This document shows positions 43,862 to 53,709 of a stretch of DNA of 64,000 nucleotides, in pieces. Every line of letters starts with the position of its first letter. Position 1 is the stretch's first letter. This DNA comes from Rossellomorea aquimaris. Its GTDB lineage: Bacteria > Bacillota > Bacilli > Bacillales > Bacillaceae_B. Where the stretch lies: contig NZ_MINN01000096.1 in the NCBI RefSeq assembly GCF_001877785.1, positions 248,001 through 312,000 on the forward strand. The letters are read 5' to 3'. The translations under genes were made by a program, and so were the position numbers. The notes under the pieces were generated by a model that did no database searches, was not told the DNA's origin, and worked only from the letters and a program-made list of their open reading frames with translations.

Positions 43862-44467
43862 TTATGGTCTCAAATCCCACTCATTTAAAATCTTCTCTAG
43901 CTGTTCTTCGGTTTCTTCGATTGTTCCGTTATTGTTAATGACTGCGTCGGCGAGGCCGATTTTTTCTTTTAGCGGGAATTGGGATGCGATTCTGGATGAC
44001 GCTTCTTGTTCTGTGAATTGGTTTCGTTTCATTAATCGGGATAATTGGGTTTCGCTGTCTACATATACGACGATTGTCCTGTCCACCATCCATGTCAGTT
44101 CGCTTTCAAAGAGGAGCGGGATATCCATGATGATGGTGTTTTTCCCTGACTCGATGGCCTGATCTTTTTCTGAGAGCATCAGCCCCCGGACTGCAGGGTG
44201 GACGATGCCGTTCAGTTTTTTTCTCATTTCTTCATTATGAAAGACGATATCGCCGAGTTTTGCACGATTGATGGTGTCATCTTCCTTGTTCAGGATGCTT
44301 CTGCCGAATTCCTCGACGATGGCAAGGTAAGCCGGCTGTCCGACCTCAACAACCTGTCGTGCGGCAAGATCTGCATCGATCACCGTATATCCCTTATTCA
44401 AAAGCATATCCGATACAGTACTCTTTCCGCTTGCGATTCCGCCTGTCAATCCTAGAATGGTTGCCAT
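43862..44467 (-). CDS. coaE: Dephospho-CoA kinase
   Basis: A 201-residue P-loop kinase that catalyses the last step of CoA synthesis. The ATP site GLTGGIASGKST is at 6-17, followed by DADLAARQVV and a FESELTWMVDRTIVV segment. It is the last gene of the polA-mutM-ytaF-coaE run. Confidence 0.95.
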   Translation of the reverse strand: MATILGLTGGIASGKSTVSDMLLNKGYTVIDADLAARQVVEVGQPAYLAIVEEFGRSILNKEDDTINRAKLGDIVFHNEEMRKKLNGIVHPAVRGLMLSEKDQAIESGKNTIIMDIPLLFESELTWMVDRTIVVYVDSETQLSRLMKRNQFTEQEASSRIASQFPLKEKIGLADAVINNNGTIEETEEQLEKILNEWDLRP

Positions 44468-44515
44468 ATTTCGATTCCTTTCTTAATGCAGATGTTCAAG
44501 TTCACAATATCAATG

Positions 44516-45154
44516 TTAAAACCGAAGGATTCCTATAAGTATCAGCAGGACCCCCGGCAGGAAAGCCACCCGCTGGATCCACTTTAAATGGGATAGGGAC
44601 CGCCCCATCCTCAGCCCTGTCGATAAGAAAATAAAACTCATGCAGAGAATGGCCGCCGCCAATACCAGCGGTGAGAAATCCAGGAGAGCCGCCCCGATCC
44701 CTGCTCCGAAAGCATCGAGTGATAGGGCAATCCCGAGCATGAATGCCTCGATGCCGGTAATTGTCCCGGACCGGTCAAAGTCTGCCGTTAATGGGCGCCT
44801 CAGGATCTGGATGACCAATCCGATGGACTTTATTTCGAAATTGATGAGCGTCTTCTCTTCTGAAGCCCGGGTATCCGTTTCTTTTTCCGGTCTGAAAAAT
44901 TGATACAGTACAAGAGCCCCTATCACGACAAGGATGAGCCCGCCGATCCTTCCCGCCCATACGGGGGTGATGAACGACTGGACTGCCCCTCCGACCAACA
45001 TGGCGGCGAGCAGTGAACTTGCCGAACAGATCGAGATGATACTGATTGATTTTACAGGAATTTTCACTTTTCTTAATCCGTACGTTAAACCTGTGCCTAA
45101 ACTATCTAGACTTACAGCAAATGCAAGCAGCAGCAAGGAGATTGTTTGAGTCAT
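44516..45154 (-). CDS. ytaF: Sporulation membrane protein YtaF (MntP-like)
   Basis: A 212-residue, six-helix membrane protein in two related halves, each with an acidic motif: AFAVSLDSLGTGLTYGL and GIALSLDAFGAGIGAALLD. It resembles MntP-type manganese exporters; B. subtilis YtaF is a sporulation membrane protein. Substrate not established. It lies between mutM and coaE as in B. subtilis. Confidence 0.88.
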   Translation of the reverse strand: MTQTISLLLLAFAVSLDSLGTGLTYGLRKVKIPVKSISIISICSASSLLAAMLVGGAVQSFITPVWAGRIGGLILVVIGALVLYQFFRPEKETDTRASEEKTLINFEIKSIGLVIQILRRPLTADFDRSGTITGIEAFMLGIALSLDAFGAGIGAALLDFSPLVLAAAILCMSFIFLSTGLRMGRSLSHLKWIQRVAFLPGVLLILIGILRF

Positions 45155-45224
45155 CTAAAGCCCTCCCATAAATCATTACAATACTATATGGCAAGGGCTT
45201 ATCAGATGTTAAATGTCCTTCGGC

Positions 45225-46055
45225 TCAGGGTTGCTTCTGGCAGCGGGGGCAATAATGGGTACCCCTTCCGGCTGAAACCTTCTTTTCAATCGGGGTACCG
45301 CAGACCCTGCATTCTTCGTCCTTCCGGCTGTATACGAACAAGTTTTGCTGAAACATTCCCATTTGTCCCTGTGAGTTCACATATGACCTGATCGTGCTGC
45401 CGCCCATCTCGACCGCTTCCCTCAATGTTTCGATGATCATGCGGTGTAATCCACTCACTTCTTCCGCGGTGAGGGATTTGGCTTTCCGGTCAGGGTGGAT
45501 GCCCGCACGGAACAATGCCTCATCCACGTAAATGTTCCCGAGCCCGACCATTACCGATTGATCCAATAAGGCGGCTTTTACAATTCGTTCCGTTTTCTTA
45601 AGCTTCTGCTGGAGATAACCGACGGTGAATTCTTTATCAAAAGGCTCTGCCCCCAATTGAATCAGGGGCCGGTGAAGAATTTCTTCTCCTTTTTTAAACA
45701 GATGCATCGTGCCGAATTTCCGGACATCCCGGTATCTCAACTCCGTACCATCTGTAAAATGAAAAATGACGTGTGTATGTTTTTCCACTGGATCCTCTTC
45801 ATTGTAAAGCCCGTACTTTCCTTCCATCCTTAAATGAGACACCAGGGACAGTTCATTCATATAGAAGATCAGGAATTTCCCTCTCCGCTTCATTTCAAGG
45901 ATTTCCTGGCCGCGGAGAGCTTGAACGAACTCTTCTGTATCTTCCGGGTGTTTGATCATTTTGGGCCAGAAAAGAGAAATACCTTCTATCTTTTTCCCTA
46001 TAACAAGGAGTTCAAGGGTTCTTCTTACCGTTTCCACTTCAGGAAGCTCTGGCAT
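45225..46055 (-). CDS. mutM: Formamidopyrimidine-DNA glycosylase
   Basis: A 276-residue Fpg. The N-terminal catalytic proline is in MPELPEVETVRR. The helix-two-turn-helix has LGNIYVDEALFRAGIHPDRKA, and the zinc finger has CRVCGTPIEKKV and HYCPRCQ. It removes 8-oxoguanine from DNA. It follows polA by 23 bp in one operon. Confidence 0.96.
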   Translation of the reverse strand: MPELPEVETVRRTLELLVIGKKIEGISLFWPKMIKHPEDTEEFVQALRGQEILEMKRRGKFLIFYMNELSLVSHLRMEGKYGLYNEEDPVEKHTHVIFHFTDGTELRYRDVRKFGTMHLFKKGEEILHRPLIQLGAEPFDKEFTVGYLQQKLKKTERIVKAALLDQSVMVGLGNIYVDEALFRAGIHPDRKAKSLTAEEVSGLHRMIIETLREAVEMGGSTIRSYVNSQGQMGMFQQNLFVYSRKDEECRVCGTPIEKKVSAGRGTHYCPRCQKQP

Positions 46056-46078
46056 AGGGGCACCTCCTCATGACTTGC

Positions 46079-48709
46079 TTATTTTGCATCGTACCAGGTA
46101 GGGCCGTAAGAATAATCGACCTTGAGGGGAACCTCCAGTTCCATCGCATTTTCCATTACTTCCGGTACGATTTTCTTCAGTGTTTCAATTTCATTTTCAG
46201 GTGCTTCAAAAATCAATTCATCATGCACCTGCAGCAGTAAGCGTGATTGAAGGTTTTCCTCTTTCAGGCGCAAGGCCATATCGATCATCGCTTTCTTGAT
46301 GATATCGGCTGCACTTCCCTGGATCGGGGTATTCATGGCTGTTCGTTCCGCAAAGCTTCGCAGATTGAAATTCCTGCTCGTGATCTCAGGCAGATAGCGG
46401 CGGCGGTTCAGAAGTGTGTTGACGAATCCTTTTTGTTTCGCTTCCTGAACGATATCATCCATATACTCTTTGACGCCCGGGAAACTTTCCAGATACTTCT
46501 TGATGAACTCCCCCGCTTCCTTCCGGGTGATATCAAGGCTCTGGGAAAGCCCGTAGTCACTGATTCCGTAAACAATCCCGAAATTGACCGCTTTGGCATG
46601 ACGCCTCATATTCGAGGTCACTTCTTCCTTGGAAACACCGAAAACATCCATTGCCGTTTTCGTATGGATATCCATGTCGTTACGGAATGCTTCGACCAAT
46701 TTCTCATCGCCTGCAATATGGGCAAGCACCCTGAGTTCGATCTGTGAATAATCGGCGGCAAACATGACCCAGCCCTGTTCAGATGGAATGAAGGCCTGGC
46801 GTATCTTCCTGCCTTCCTCAAGCCTGATCGGGATATTTTGCAGGTTCGGATCGATTGAACTCAATCGGCCTGTCTGCGTCAAGGCCTGATTGAACCGTGT
46901 ATGGATTTTGCCGGAATCCTCATGGATCACTTTAAGGAGGCCTTCAAGATAAGTGGACTGCAGCTTCCCTAATTGACGATAATGCAGGATATAGTCAATG
47001 ATGTCATGCTTGGATTGGAGTTTTTCCAATACATCTGCAGAAGTTGAGTAGCCTGTCTTGGTCTTCTTGACGACCGGAAGTCCCAGCTTTTCAAAAAGGA
47101 TGACACCAAGCTGTTTCGGGGAATTGATGTTGAAGTTTTCCCCTGCAAGCTCATGGATTTTAACCTCAAGTTCCTCAATCCTGCTGCCCAGTTCTTCTTT
47201 CATATCGAGTAAACGCTGTTTATCAACTTTTACCCCGGTATACTCCATTTCAGCAAGAATCAATGCCAAAGGAAGTTCGAGCTCATTGATCAGGTCAAAT
47301 TGTTCGTTTTCCTCGAGTTCCTTCGTGCAGACTGACTCTAGTTCAAAGATGGCAGCTGCCTTTCTGGCCAGGTGCTCTGAAAGATTCTCCTCCGCAGGCA
47401 CTTTCTGTTTCGCTCCCTTGCCGTAGACCGCTTCATCGCTGTCCACTGCAGGAAGGCCGTGTGTTTTTGCAATCGAGGCAAAATCGTCACCTGAAGAAGA
47501 TGGGTTCAAAATATAGGACGTCAGGGATAAATCGAATACAATACCCTTGATATCGATGCCGTGCCTTTTCAGTGAAACGACTGTCTGTTTCGAATCGTAC
47601 ACATATTTTCTATTCTCATCACTTTCCGCCCAGTTTTTGAAGTCTTCCGATTTCAGTGCTGCATCCAGTGAAAAATAGAACGTCCCTTTCTCATTGTGCA
47701 TGCTCATTCCGATGATGGAACCGAGATGGTAGTTGTCTTCGAGCATCTCGATATATAATGAACTTTCTTTCCCTAGATGTTTCCCTTCGATTTCTTGAAG
47801 GATTTCATATGAGATTTCTTCTAATTCCTGTACTTCTTCCTGAGGTGTTTCCCCCATTTTTTCAAGGAGGGAATTGAAGCCGAGATCCTTGAACACTTCC
47901 TTGAGCTTGCTTGCATCCATACCTTCATAGTCCAGTTCGTCCACTTTGATCTCAATCGGAGCTTCACGGAGAATCGTCGCCAGTTCCTTGCTCATGACGG
48001 CAGATTCTTTATGTTCCTCGAGTTTCTCTTTCAACTTTTTCCCGCTTACCTCGTCGATGGATACAAGCAGTTTTTCAACCGTACCAAATTCCTTCAGTAA
48101 TTTGATCGCAGTTTTTTCCCCGACACCCGGCACACCCGGGATATTATCGGAGCTGTCGCCCATCAATCCTTTCATATCAATGATCTGATCCGGGGATATC
48201 TCCCACTTTTCCTTGATATGGTCAGGCGTATAGATTTCAAGATCGGTGATGCCTTTTCTAGTGATGCATACGGTCGTTTTATCCGTGCTGAGCTGGGTCA
48301 GGTCTTTATCACCGGAAAAAATCTTGACTTCATATCCGTCCGTTTCTGCCTGCAGGGAAAGGGTGCCGATGATATCGTCCGCTTCATAGTTTTCCTTTTC
48401 ATACCGTTTGATGCCGTAAGCATCCAGAAGCTCCCTGATATAGGGGAATTGTTCAGAAAGTTCAGGTGGGGTCTTCTGTCTCCCTCCCTTATATTCCTTG
48501 AATGTCTTATGCCTGAAAGTGGTCTTGCCTGCATCGAATGCGACCATGATATGGGAGGGCTTTTCATCTTCCAGGATCTTTTGCAGCATGGTGGTGAAAC
48601 CGTACACCGCATTTGTATGTACACCTTTATCATTGTTCAACAGCGGCAGGGCAAAGAATGCCCGGTATGCGATACTGTTCCCGTCAATCAATACTAACTT
48701 CTTCGCCAT
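46079..48709 (-). CDS. polA: DNA polymerase I
   Basis: An 876-residue polymerase I. The 5'-3' exonuclease domain (about 1-290) begins LVLIDGNSIAYRAFFALP and has the metal residues of GDKDLTQL and GLMGDSSDNIPGVPGVG. The middle 3'-5' exonuclease-like domain lacks the usual DEDD pattern, as in other Bacillus PolA. The polymerase domain has DPNLQNIPIR, DYSQIELRVLAHI, the O-helix RRHAKAVNFGIVYG and QVHDELIFE. It works in Okazaki fragment processing and repair. Confidence 0.96.
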   Translation of the reverse strand: MAKKLVLIDGNSIAYRAFFALPLLNNDKGVHTNAVYGFTTMLQKILEDEKPSHIMVAFDAGKTTFRHKTFKEYKGGRQKTPPELSEQFPYIRELLDAYGIKRYEKENYEADDIIGTLSLQAETDGYEVKIFSGDKDLTQLSTDKTTVCITRKGITDLEIYTPDHIKEKWEISPDQIIDMKGLMGDSSDNIPGVPGVGEKTAIKLLKEFGTVEKLLVSIDEVSGKKLKEKLEEHKESAVMSKELATILREAPIEIKVDELDYEGMDASKLKEVFKDLGFNSLLEKMGETPQEEVQELEEISYEILQEIEGKHLGKESSLYIEMLEDNYHLGSIIGMSMHNEKGTFYFSLDAALKSEDFKNWAESDENRKYVYDSKQTVVSLKRHGIDIKGIVFDLSLTSYILNPSSSGDDFASIAKTHGLPAVDSDEAVYGKGAKQKVPAEENLSEHLARKAAAIFELESVCTKELEENEQFDLINELELPLALILAEMEYTGVKVDKQRLLDMKEELGSRIEELEVKIHELAGENFNINSPKQLGVILFEKLGLPVVKKTKTGYSTSADVLEKLQSKHDIIDYILHYRQLGKLQSTYLEGLLKVIHEDSGKIHTRFNQALTQTGRLSSIDPNLQNIPIRLEEGRKIRQAFIPSEQGWVMFAADYSQIELRVLAHIAGDEKLVEAFRNDMDIHTKTAMDVFGVSKEEVTSNMRRHAKAVNFGIVYGISDYGLSQSLDITRKEAGEFIKKYLESFPGVKEYMDDIVQEAKQKGFVNTLLNRRRYLPEITSRNFNLRSFAERTAMNTPIQGSAADIIKKAMIDMALRLKEENLQSRLLLQVHDELIFEAPENEIETLKKIVPEVMENAMELEVPLKVDYSYGPTWYDAK

Positions 48710-48818
48710 AAATGGACCTCCTTAAAAGGGTAAACTGTTCTTCTATTTATGCCGGCTCAGAGTTTGTCCGGATTCTTTCCATATATCCTCTTTTATTCTA
48801 TCATGCCGCAGTCAGAAA

Positions 48819-48865
48819 GGAAAAATAAGCCCTTCCGGGAAGAAGGGTCCTAATCCGGAAGGGCT
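48819..48865 (-). terminator. Terminator of hflKC
   Basis: Minus strand: AAGCCCTTCCGG and CCGGAAGGGCTT form a perfect 12-bp stem, followed by ATTTTTCC. Confidence 0.88.
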
Positions 48866-48871
48866 TATCCA

Positions 48872-49807
48872 TTATTCTGTATAGCCCATCAGCAATCGGG
48901 CATAAGGGGAATCAGAAGGCAGGATGATGACTGTTTTTTCATCCACTGTCTTCTTATATGTTTCCAGTGTCTTAAATAAGTCATAGAAACTTGGATCTTT
49001 TGAGAATGAATTATTGTAGATTTTTGCCGCTTCCGATTCACCTTCGGCACGGATGACATTGGCATCGGCGCTTGCCTTGGCAAGGAGCTCTTTAACTTCC
49101 CTGTCTGTATCGGCTGTAATCCTCTGCTTCTCTGCATCACCCATCGACAGATACTCCTGGGCCTTGGATTCACGTTCGGAAATCATGCGGGTATAAACAG
49201 AGTTTTCATTGGCCTCCGGCAGATCGGTGCGTTTCATGCGCACGTCTTTGACGACGATACCATATTCATCTTTGGCCAGAAGTTCATTCACTTTTTTCGT
49301 GATTTGATCGTTCAGGCTTCCCCGGGAGGATTTTTCATCATTGATAATCTGATCATAATTCAAACGGCCCAGTTCGGCGCGGACGACCGAATAAATGAAC
49401 TCTTCCATTTTCGTCTCGGCATTCACTACCGTCCTCGCATTTTTGATCATCTTCAGTGGATCTTCAATGCTCCACACTGCAAAATTATCAATCAACATCC
49501 GCTTTTTATCCTTCGTGTTGATTTCCGCTTCGGTTACATCATACGTCATCTGATGCTTCGGCAGCGTGGTGACGGATTGAATGAACGGAATCTTCGCTTT
49601 CAGACCCGGCTCCTTGTCGATTTTCACCACTTCCCCGAATTGCCTGACCACTTTGTATTCGCCTTCTTTCACAACATAAAGGCTTGTAAAAAGAAGGAGG
49701 AGAGCTGCAAGAAGGAGGATAAGGAAGATGCCCAGTTTTCTGTATCTTTTCCATTCAACCGGTTCCTTCTGCTTCGATTTTAAGTCAAAGACATTCTGCT
49801 CTGTCAT
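48872..49807 (-). CDS. hflC: SPFH-domain protease modulator HflC
   Basis: A 311-residue membrane-anchored protein: a cytosolic N-tail, one helix (about 27-47), then an SPFH/band 7 domain (VVKEGEYKVVRQFGEVVK onward) and a helical region with SERESKAQEYLSMGDAEKQR and ADANVIRAEGESEAAKIYN. With HflK it forms cages around FtsH in E. coli and tunes its proteolysis. Its ATG overlaps the hflK stop by one base (TAATG), so the two are coupled. The pair is inserted between polA and phoR, which I recall as adjacent in B. subtilis. Confidence 0.9.
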   Translation of the reverse strand: MTEQNVFDLKSKQKEPVEWKRYRKLGIFLILLLAALLLLFTSLYVVKEGEYKVVRQFGEVVKIDKEPGLKAKIPFIQSVTTLPKHQMTYDVTEAEINTKDKKRMLIDNFAVWSIEDPLKMIKNARTVVNAETKMEEFIYSVVRAELGRLNYDQIINDEKSSRGSLNDQITKKVNELLAKDEYGIVVKDVRMKRTDLPEANENSVYTRMISERESKAQEYLSMGDAEKQRITADTDREVKELLAKASADANVIRAEGESEAAKIYNNSFSKDPSFYDLFKTLETYKKTVDEKTVIILPSDSPYARLLMGYTE

Positions 49808-50763
49808 TATTCCTCACTCCCTTCCTGCTTTTGCGGCGGTGTTTGATTTTCAAGCTGTCTGATCGGGAAGTATTTGAGGGTCTCACCGTTATCCTTCATA
49901 ATATAGATTTCAGCGTCAGGCAGGACATTCTCAAGTGTTTCGAGTACCAGCCGCTTCCGGGTGATTTCCGGATTGCCCTTGTATTCCGTATAAAGCTTAT
50001 CAAAAACCGCTACATCCCCGCGGGCCTGCTCGACACGGGCAATTTTGTCACCTTTCGCCCTGTAGATGATGGCATCTTTTTCACCCTTGGCTTCATTCGT
50101 CCTCTGATTGCGGTACTTCTTCGCTTCGTTGATTTTCGTATTCATCGTTTCGCGTGCATCGGTGACTGCAGTAAAAGAGCTGCGCACCTCGTCGTTCGGC
50201 AATTCAACATCCTGCAGTTTGACTGCCAGAATGGAAATACCGATATCATACTCTTCGATCAGACTTGTTAATAAATCCCTCACATTGGCTTCGATTTCTG
50301 CTTTCCCCGAAGTCAATGCATCGTCGATGAGTGAACTCCCAATAATACTCCTCAAGGAAGCTGAAGTGGCGTCATACAGAATTTCCTTCGGATCATCCGA
50401 ATTGAATAAGTAACCTTCGGGATCGGTGATTTTCCATTGTACCACCAGGTCTGCAAGGACAATATATTCATCCCCCGTGATCATTTTCGTTTCTTTCGGA
50501 AAATCCTTTATTTTCCCTTCACTTTCTTCATATCCGAATTGAAGACTGAATGTTTCCTTGGACAGTACTTCTACCGACTGCATCGGCCACGGCATTTTAA
50601 AATGAAGTCCCGGCTCCACGACCGGTTCACCCGCTTCCCCGAATGTCAAAACGAGTGCCTGTTCGGATTCATCAACCGTGTACCAGGATGTGATTAATAC
50701 AAGAATTAATATTAGAGCGGCAATCACCATACCGGTAATCGTATAAATGCGTTTCAGGTTCAT
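49807..50763 (-). CDS. hflK: SPFH-domain protease modulator HflK
   Basis: A 318-residue partner of HflC. One N-terminal helix (about 8-28) is followed by the SPFH domain (DESEQALVLTFGEAGEPVVEPGLHFKMPWPMQ) and a long helix with AKKYRNQRTNEAKGEKDAIIYRAKGD. The C-terminal tail is Gln/Glu-rich. The Gly-rich N-terminal stretch of E. coli HflK is absent. It is the first gene of the pair. Confidence 0.9.
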   Translation of the reverse strand: MNLKRIYTITGMVIAALILILVLITSWYTVDESEQALVLTFGEAGEPVVEPGLHFKMPWPMQSVEVLSKETFSLQFGYEESEGKIKDFPKETKMITGDEYIVLADLVVQWKITDPEGYLFNSDDPKEILYDATSASLRSIIGSSLIDDALTSGKAEIEANVRDLLTSLIEEYDIGISILAVKLQDVELPNDEVRSSFTAVTDARETMNTKINEAKKYRNQRTNEAKGEKDAIIYRAKGDKIARVEQARGDVAVFDKLYTEYKGNPEITRKRLVLETLENVLPDAEIYIMKDNGETLKYFPIRQLENQTPPQKQEGSEE

Positions 50764-50885
50764 AAATTTCCTCCCCTTTCCCAGTTGCAGTTATCTCTAT
50801 CATATTAGTCGACTACTAATCTATACGGATAATATACAAAAAGGTTTCAATAATATTACAAAAGAGGAAGGAAAGATAAAAATGT

Positions 50886-50921
50886 GAAAAGACGAGAACG
50901 GGGTTGGTTCTCGCCTTTTCT
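50886..50921 (-). terminator. Terminator of phoPR
   Basis: Minus strand: AAAAGGCGAGAAC and GTTCTCGTCTTTT pair with one mismatch, closing with a short T-run. Confidence 0.75.
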
Positions 50922-51025
50922 TAACTCCTTGGATGAAGGGGTTTCAACTATTATAGTATCAGCACTTTATTAATTTTGGTTTAACCCTTTGTAAATGAAT
51001 TGTAAAAAATCAGTAAGAGAATGGA

Positions 51026-52822
51026 TCAATTTCTACTTTTTTCTCTGAATGAAGGGTCGGGAAACTGTTTATGAAGAGTCACTTTAAATGTTGTACCTTC
51101 ATTCAACCGGCTCTCCACTTCAATCTCCCCTTCATGGGCTTCGATAATATGTTTGACGATGGCGAGCCCAAGACCTGTACCGCCAGAGTTCCGGCTCCTC
51201 GCTTTGTCAACACGGTAGAAACGTTCAAAGATTCTCGGAAGCTCCTCCTCACTGATCCCGATTCCGTTATCACTGATCGAAACATGGACGTTCTCCATAT
51301 CTTCTGTAATGGAAATGGTGACGTCCCCGCCTTTCGGAGTGTAAACAATCGCATTGGAAATCAGGTTGATGAATACCTGCTTCATCCGGTAGGAATCAAC
51401 TTCAGCTGTTCCAGGTGAATCGAATCTGCTGTGAATCGTGATGTCCTTCTTTTCAGCCCGATCTTTCAAAATTGGCAGGACTTCTCCCACCAGCCCTGAA
51501 ATCTCTTGTTTATCCAGTGAAAGCTCAAAACCATGCTTTTCGATTTTGGACAGCTCGAGTAAATCCTGGATAAGTGTCTGCAGGCGGTCACTTTCAGTCA
51601 GGATGATCTCAAGGAAAGACTTCAACGCATCCTTATCATTCATGGCACCATCCAAAAGGGTTTCCGAAAAGCCCTTGATCGATGTGATCGGCGTCTTCAG
51701 TTCATGAGAGACATTCGCCACAAAGTCTTTTCTCATCTGCTCCAGGTTCTTCAATTCTGTAATATCATGAAAAACGACGACAATCCCTTTCCATTCATCA
51801 TTCTGACCAATGATCGGCGCACCGTACACTTCATAATGTCTTCGTTCTATTTTATGCGGAAGGAGGATCTGCCTTCTTACACGGTCTTCCGTCATGAAGA
51901 TTTCTTCCACCAGCTTATTCACTTGCTGGTGATGGATCACTTCATGATATCGCACCTTCCTCAACTGGCTTTCATTCAGATTAAAAAACTCCCTGAATGT
52001 CCGGTTGGTCAATACCACATAGCCTCGGTGATCAATGAGAAGCATCGCACTTCCCATGTTTTCCACCAGGGTGGTAAGGCGGTCATGCTGCATTTCCTGG
52101 GAAGTGATCATTTCCTGCAGGTTCCTCGCCAGGATGTTGATCGAGGAACTCAGCATGCTGGTCTCATCCAAGTGATCTTCATACGTCCTGGCCCTGAAAT
52201 TCCCTTTTGCAAGTTCCATCGCCACTTTGGTGGAAGATTCGACCGGCTTCGTATAGCGGACCGTGATCCTTGAACCAAGGATGATGATAAGGATCAATGC
52301 CAGGCCCAGGGATACAGCAAGGACTACCCAAATCTGTTCGGTACCCTCTTCCAATGCGTCCACTTCGGTACTCATGATCAGAAGTCCTTCTGTGGTCCCA
52401 TCCGCTTTTTTGAGCGGATACCAATAATAACGGTATTCCTTACCTGCATACACAAGCTTTTTATGCTTAGTCTTTACATCCCAGTTTTCACCGATTTTCT
52501 TTATCATCTGCTTTTGCTGATCTTCGAGTCTGGGATCAGCGGACTCCGTATCGTGAATGACTTTTCCCGAGTCATCAAGGATCGAGATCCGGACATCCAA
52601 TATATCGCTCAATTCCTCAATCATGGAAGGATTGATTTCCCCCAGCCTTCTGTTCTCTTCTATTGAGTTGGCCAAAAGCCTGGATTCCTTCTGAATCCTG
52701 GAGTTAAAGGTATCCATGTAAAAGTTTTCAAATATCTGGCCCAACACCACCCCGAGGGCGATCAGTACAAAGATGATTAATGTTATCAGGGCAAAAAGAA
52801 GCTTCGTCCTGAATTTTGTCAT
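51026..52822 (-). CDS. phoR: Phosphate-starvation sensor kinase PhoR
   Basis: A 598-residue sensor histidine kinase. Helix 1 (about 8-30), an extracytoplasmic PDC-like domain, helix 2 (about 165-185), HAMP, a PAS domain (MGSAMLLIDHRGYVVLTNRTF), then HisKA with DFVANVSHELKTPITSIKGF (phospho-His) and the HATPase domain with NLISNAIVYTPKGG, ISDNGIGISEEELPRIFERF and GGTGLGLAIVKHI. It phosphorylates PhoP when phosphate is scarce. It overlaps phoP by four bases. Confidence 0.94.
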   Translation of the reverse strand: MTKFRTKLLFALITLIIFVLIALGVVLGQIFENFYMDTFNSRIQKESRLLANSIEENRRLGEINPSMIEELSDILDVRISILDDSGKVIHDTESADPRLEDQQKQMIKKIGENWDVKTKHKKLVYAGKEYRYYWYPLKKADGTTEGLLIMSTEVDALEEGTEQIWVVLAVSLGLALILIIILGSRITVRYTKPVESSTKVAMELAKGNFRARTYEDHLDETSMLSSSINILARNLQEMITSQEMQHDRLTTLVENMGSAMLLIDHRGYVVLTNRTFREFFNLNESQLRKVRYHEVIHHQQVNKLVEEIFMTEDRVRRQILLPHKIERRHYEVYGAPIIGQNDEWKGIVVVFHDITELKNLEQMRKDFVANVSHELKTPITSIKGFSETLLDGAMNDKDALKSFLEIILTESDRLQTLIQDLLELSKIEKHGFELSLDKQEISGLVGEVLPILKDRAEKKDITIHSRFDSPGTAEVDSYRMKQVFINLISNAIVYTPKGGDVTISITEDMENVHVSISDNGIGISEEELPRIFERFYRVDKARSRNSGGTGLGLAIVKHIIEAHEGEIEVESRLNEGTTFKVTLHKQFPDPSFREKSRN

Positions 52823-53532
52823 TGATTTCTAGGCTCCTCCATCTTATAGCCAAGCCCGCGGATCGTTTTGATATAGACAGGTTTCTTCGTGTCGGGTTCA
52901 ATTTTTTCACGGAGATGGCTGATATGTACATCGACAATCCTGGTATCACCCGCGAAATCATAGTTCCATACAGCACTAAGAAGATGGTCCCTTGTCAATA
53001 CTCTCCCTTTGTTGTTTATCAAGTGGAGAAGCAGCTCAAATTCTTTAGGAGTCAATTCCAATAATTGCCCCTGAAAATATGCTTCATATTGCTCGGGATA
53101 CACTTTCAGTTCTCCTACTTCTTTATAATCAGCAGGCTCCTCAGGTTCAACTGCACCCTGGACCGCCTTACTCCTGCGGAGGATTGCTTTTACCCTTGCC
53201 AAGACTTCCCTCGGGCTGAAAGGCTTTGTCATATAGTCGTCAGCTCCAAGCTCGAGCCCAAGGACTTTATCGAATTCATCATCTTTTGCCGTCAGCATCA
53301 AGATGGGAATATTCATTTTCTTCTGCCTCAATTCCTTGCAAACTTCGATCCCGTCCATTTTAGGAAGCATAAGATCAAGAATCATTAAGTCAGGAAGCTG
53401 TTCAACAGCCATATTCCTTCCTTCCTCACCATCATTTGCCGTGATGACGGAATAACCCGATTGCTCAAGGTTATACTTCAATAACGTCGCAATCGATTGT
53501 TCATCTTCTACCACCAGGATTGTTTTGTTCAT
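52819..53532 (-). CDS. phoP: Phosphate-starvation response regulator PhoP
   Basis: A 237-residue OmpR-type regulator. The receiver domain has VVEDEQSIATLL and LMILDLMLPKMDG with the phospho-Asp near 53, and the switch Lys in DDYMTKPFSPRE. The winged-helix domain has ELTPKEFELLLHLINNKGRV and RIVDVHISHLREKI. It is paired with PhoR and controls the Pho regulon. Confidence 0.95.
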   Translation of the reverse strand: MNKTILVVEDEQSIATLLKYNLEQSGYSVITANDGEEGRNMAVEQLPDLMILDLMLPKMDGIEVCKELRQKKMNIPILMLTAKDDEFDKVLGLELGADDYMTKPFSPREVLARVKAILRRSKAVQGAVEPEEPADYKEVGELKVYPEQYEAYFQGQLLELTPKEFELLLHLINNKGRVLTRDHLLSAVWNYDFAGDTRIVDVHISHLREKIEPDTKKPVYIKTIRGLGYKMEEPRNQ

Positions 53533-53654
53533 TTTTGTGCCTCCAAATAAAAGAAATTAACCCCATCATCCAACGATATTATGTAATTGTAGTTTTATTA
53601 TAATACAATTGGAGATCTTACACATACCCTGAAGATAGTTTTAGTATGCGCAAA

Positions 53655-53697
53655 TAAAAAAAGCTATACAATCCAATCAGGATTGTATAGCTTTTCG
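53655..53697 (-). terminator. Terminator of the MaoC-like gene
   Basis: Minus strand: AAAAGCTATACAATCC and GGATTGTATAGCTTTT form a 16-bp stem, followed by TTT. Confidence 0.9.
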
Positions 53698-53709
53698 CAT
53701 TGCTTATTA

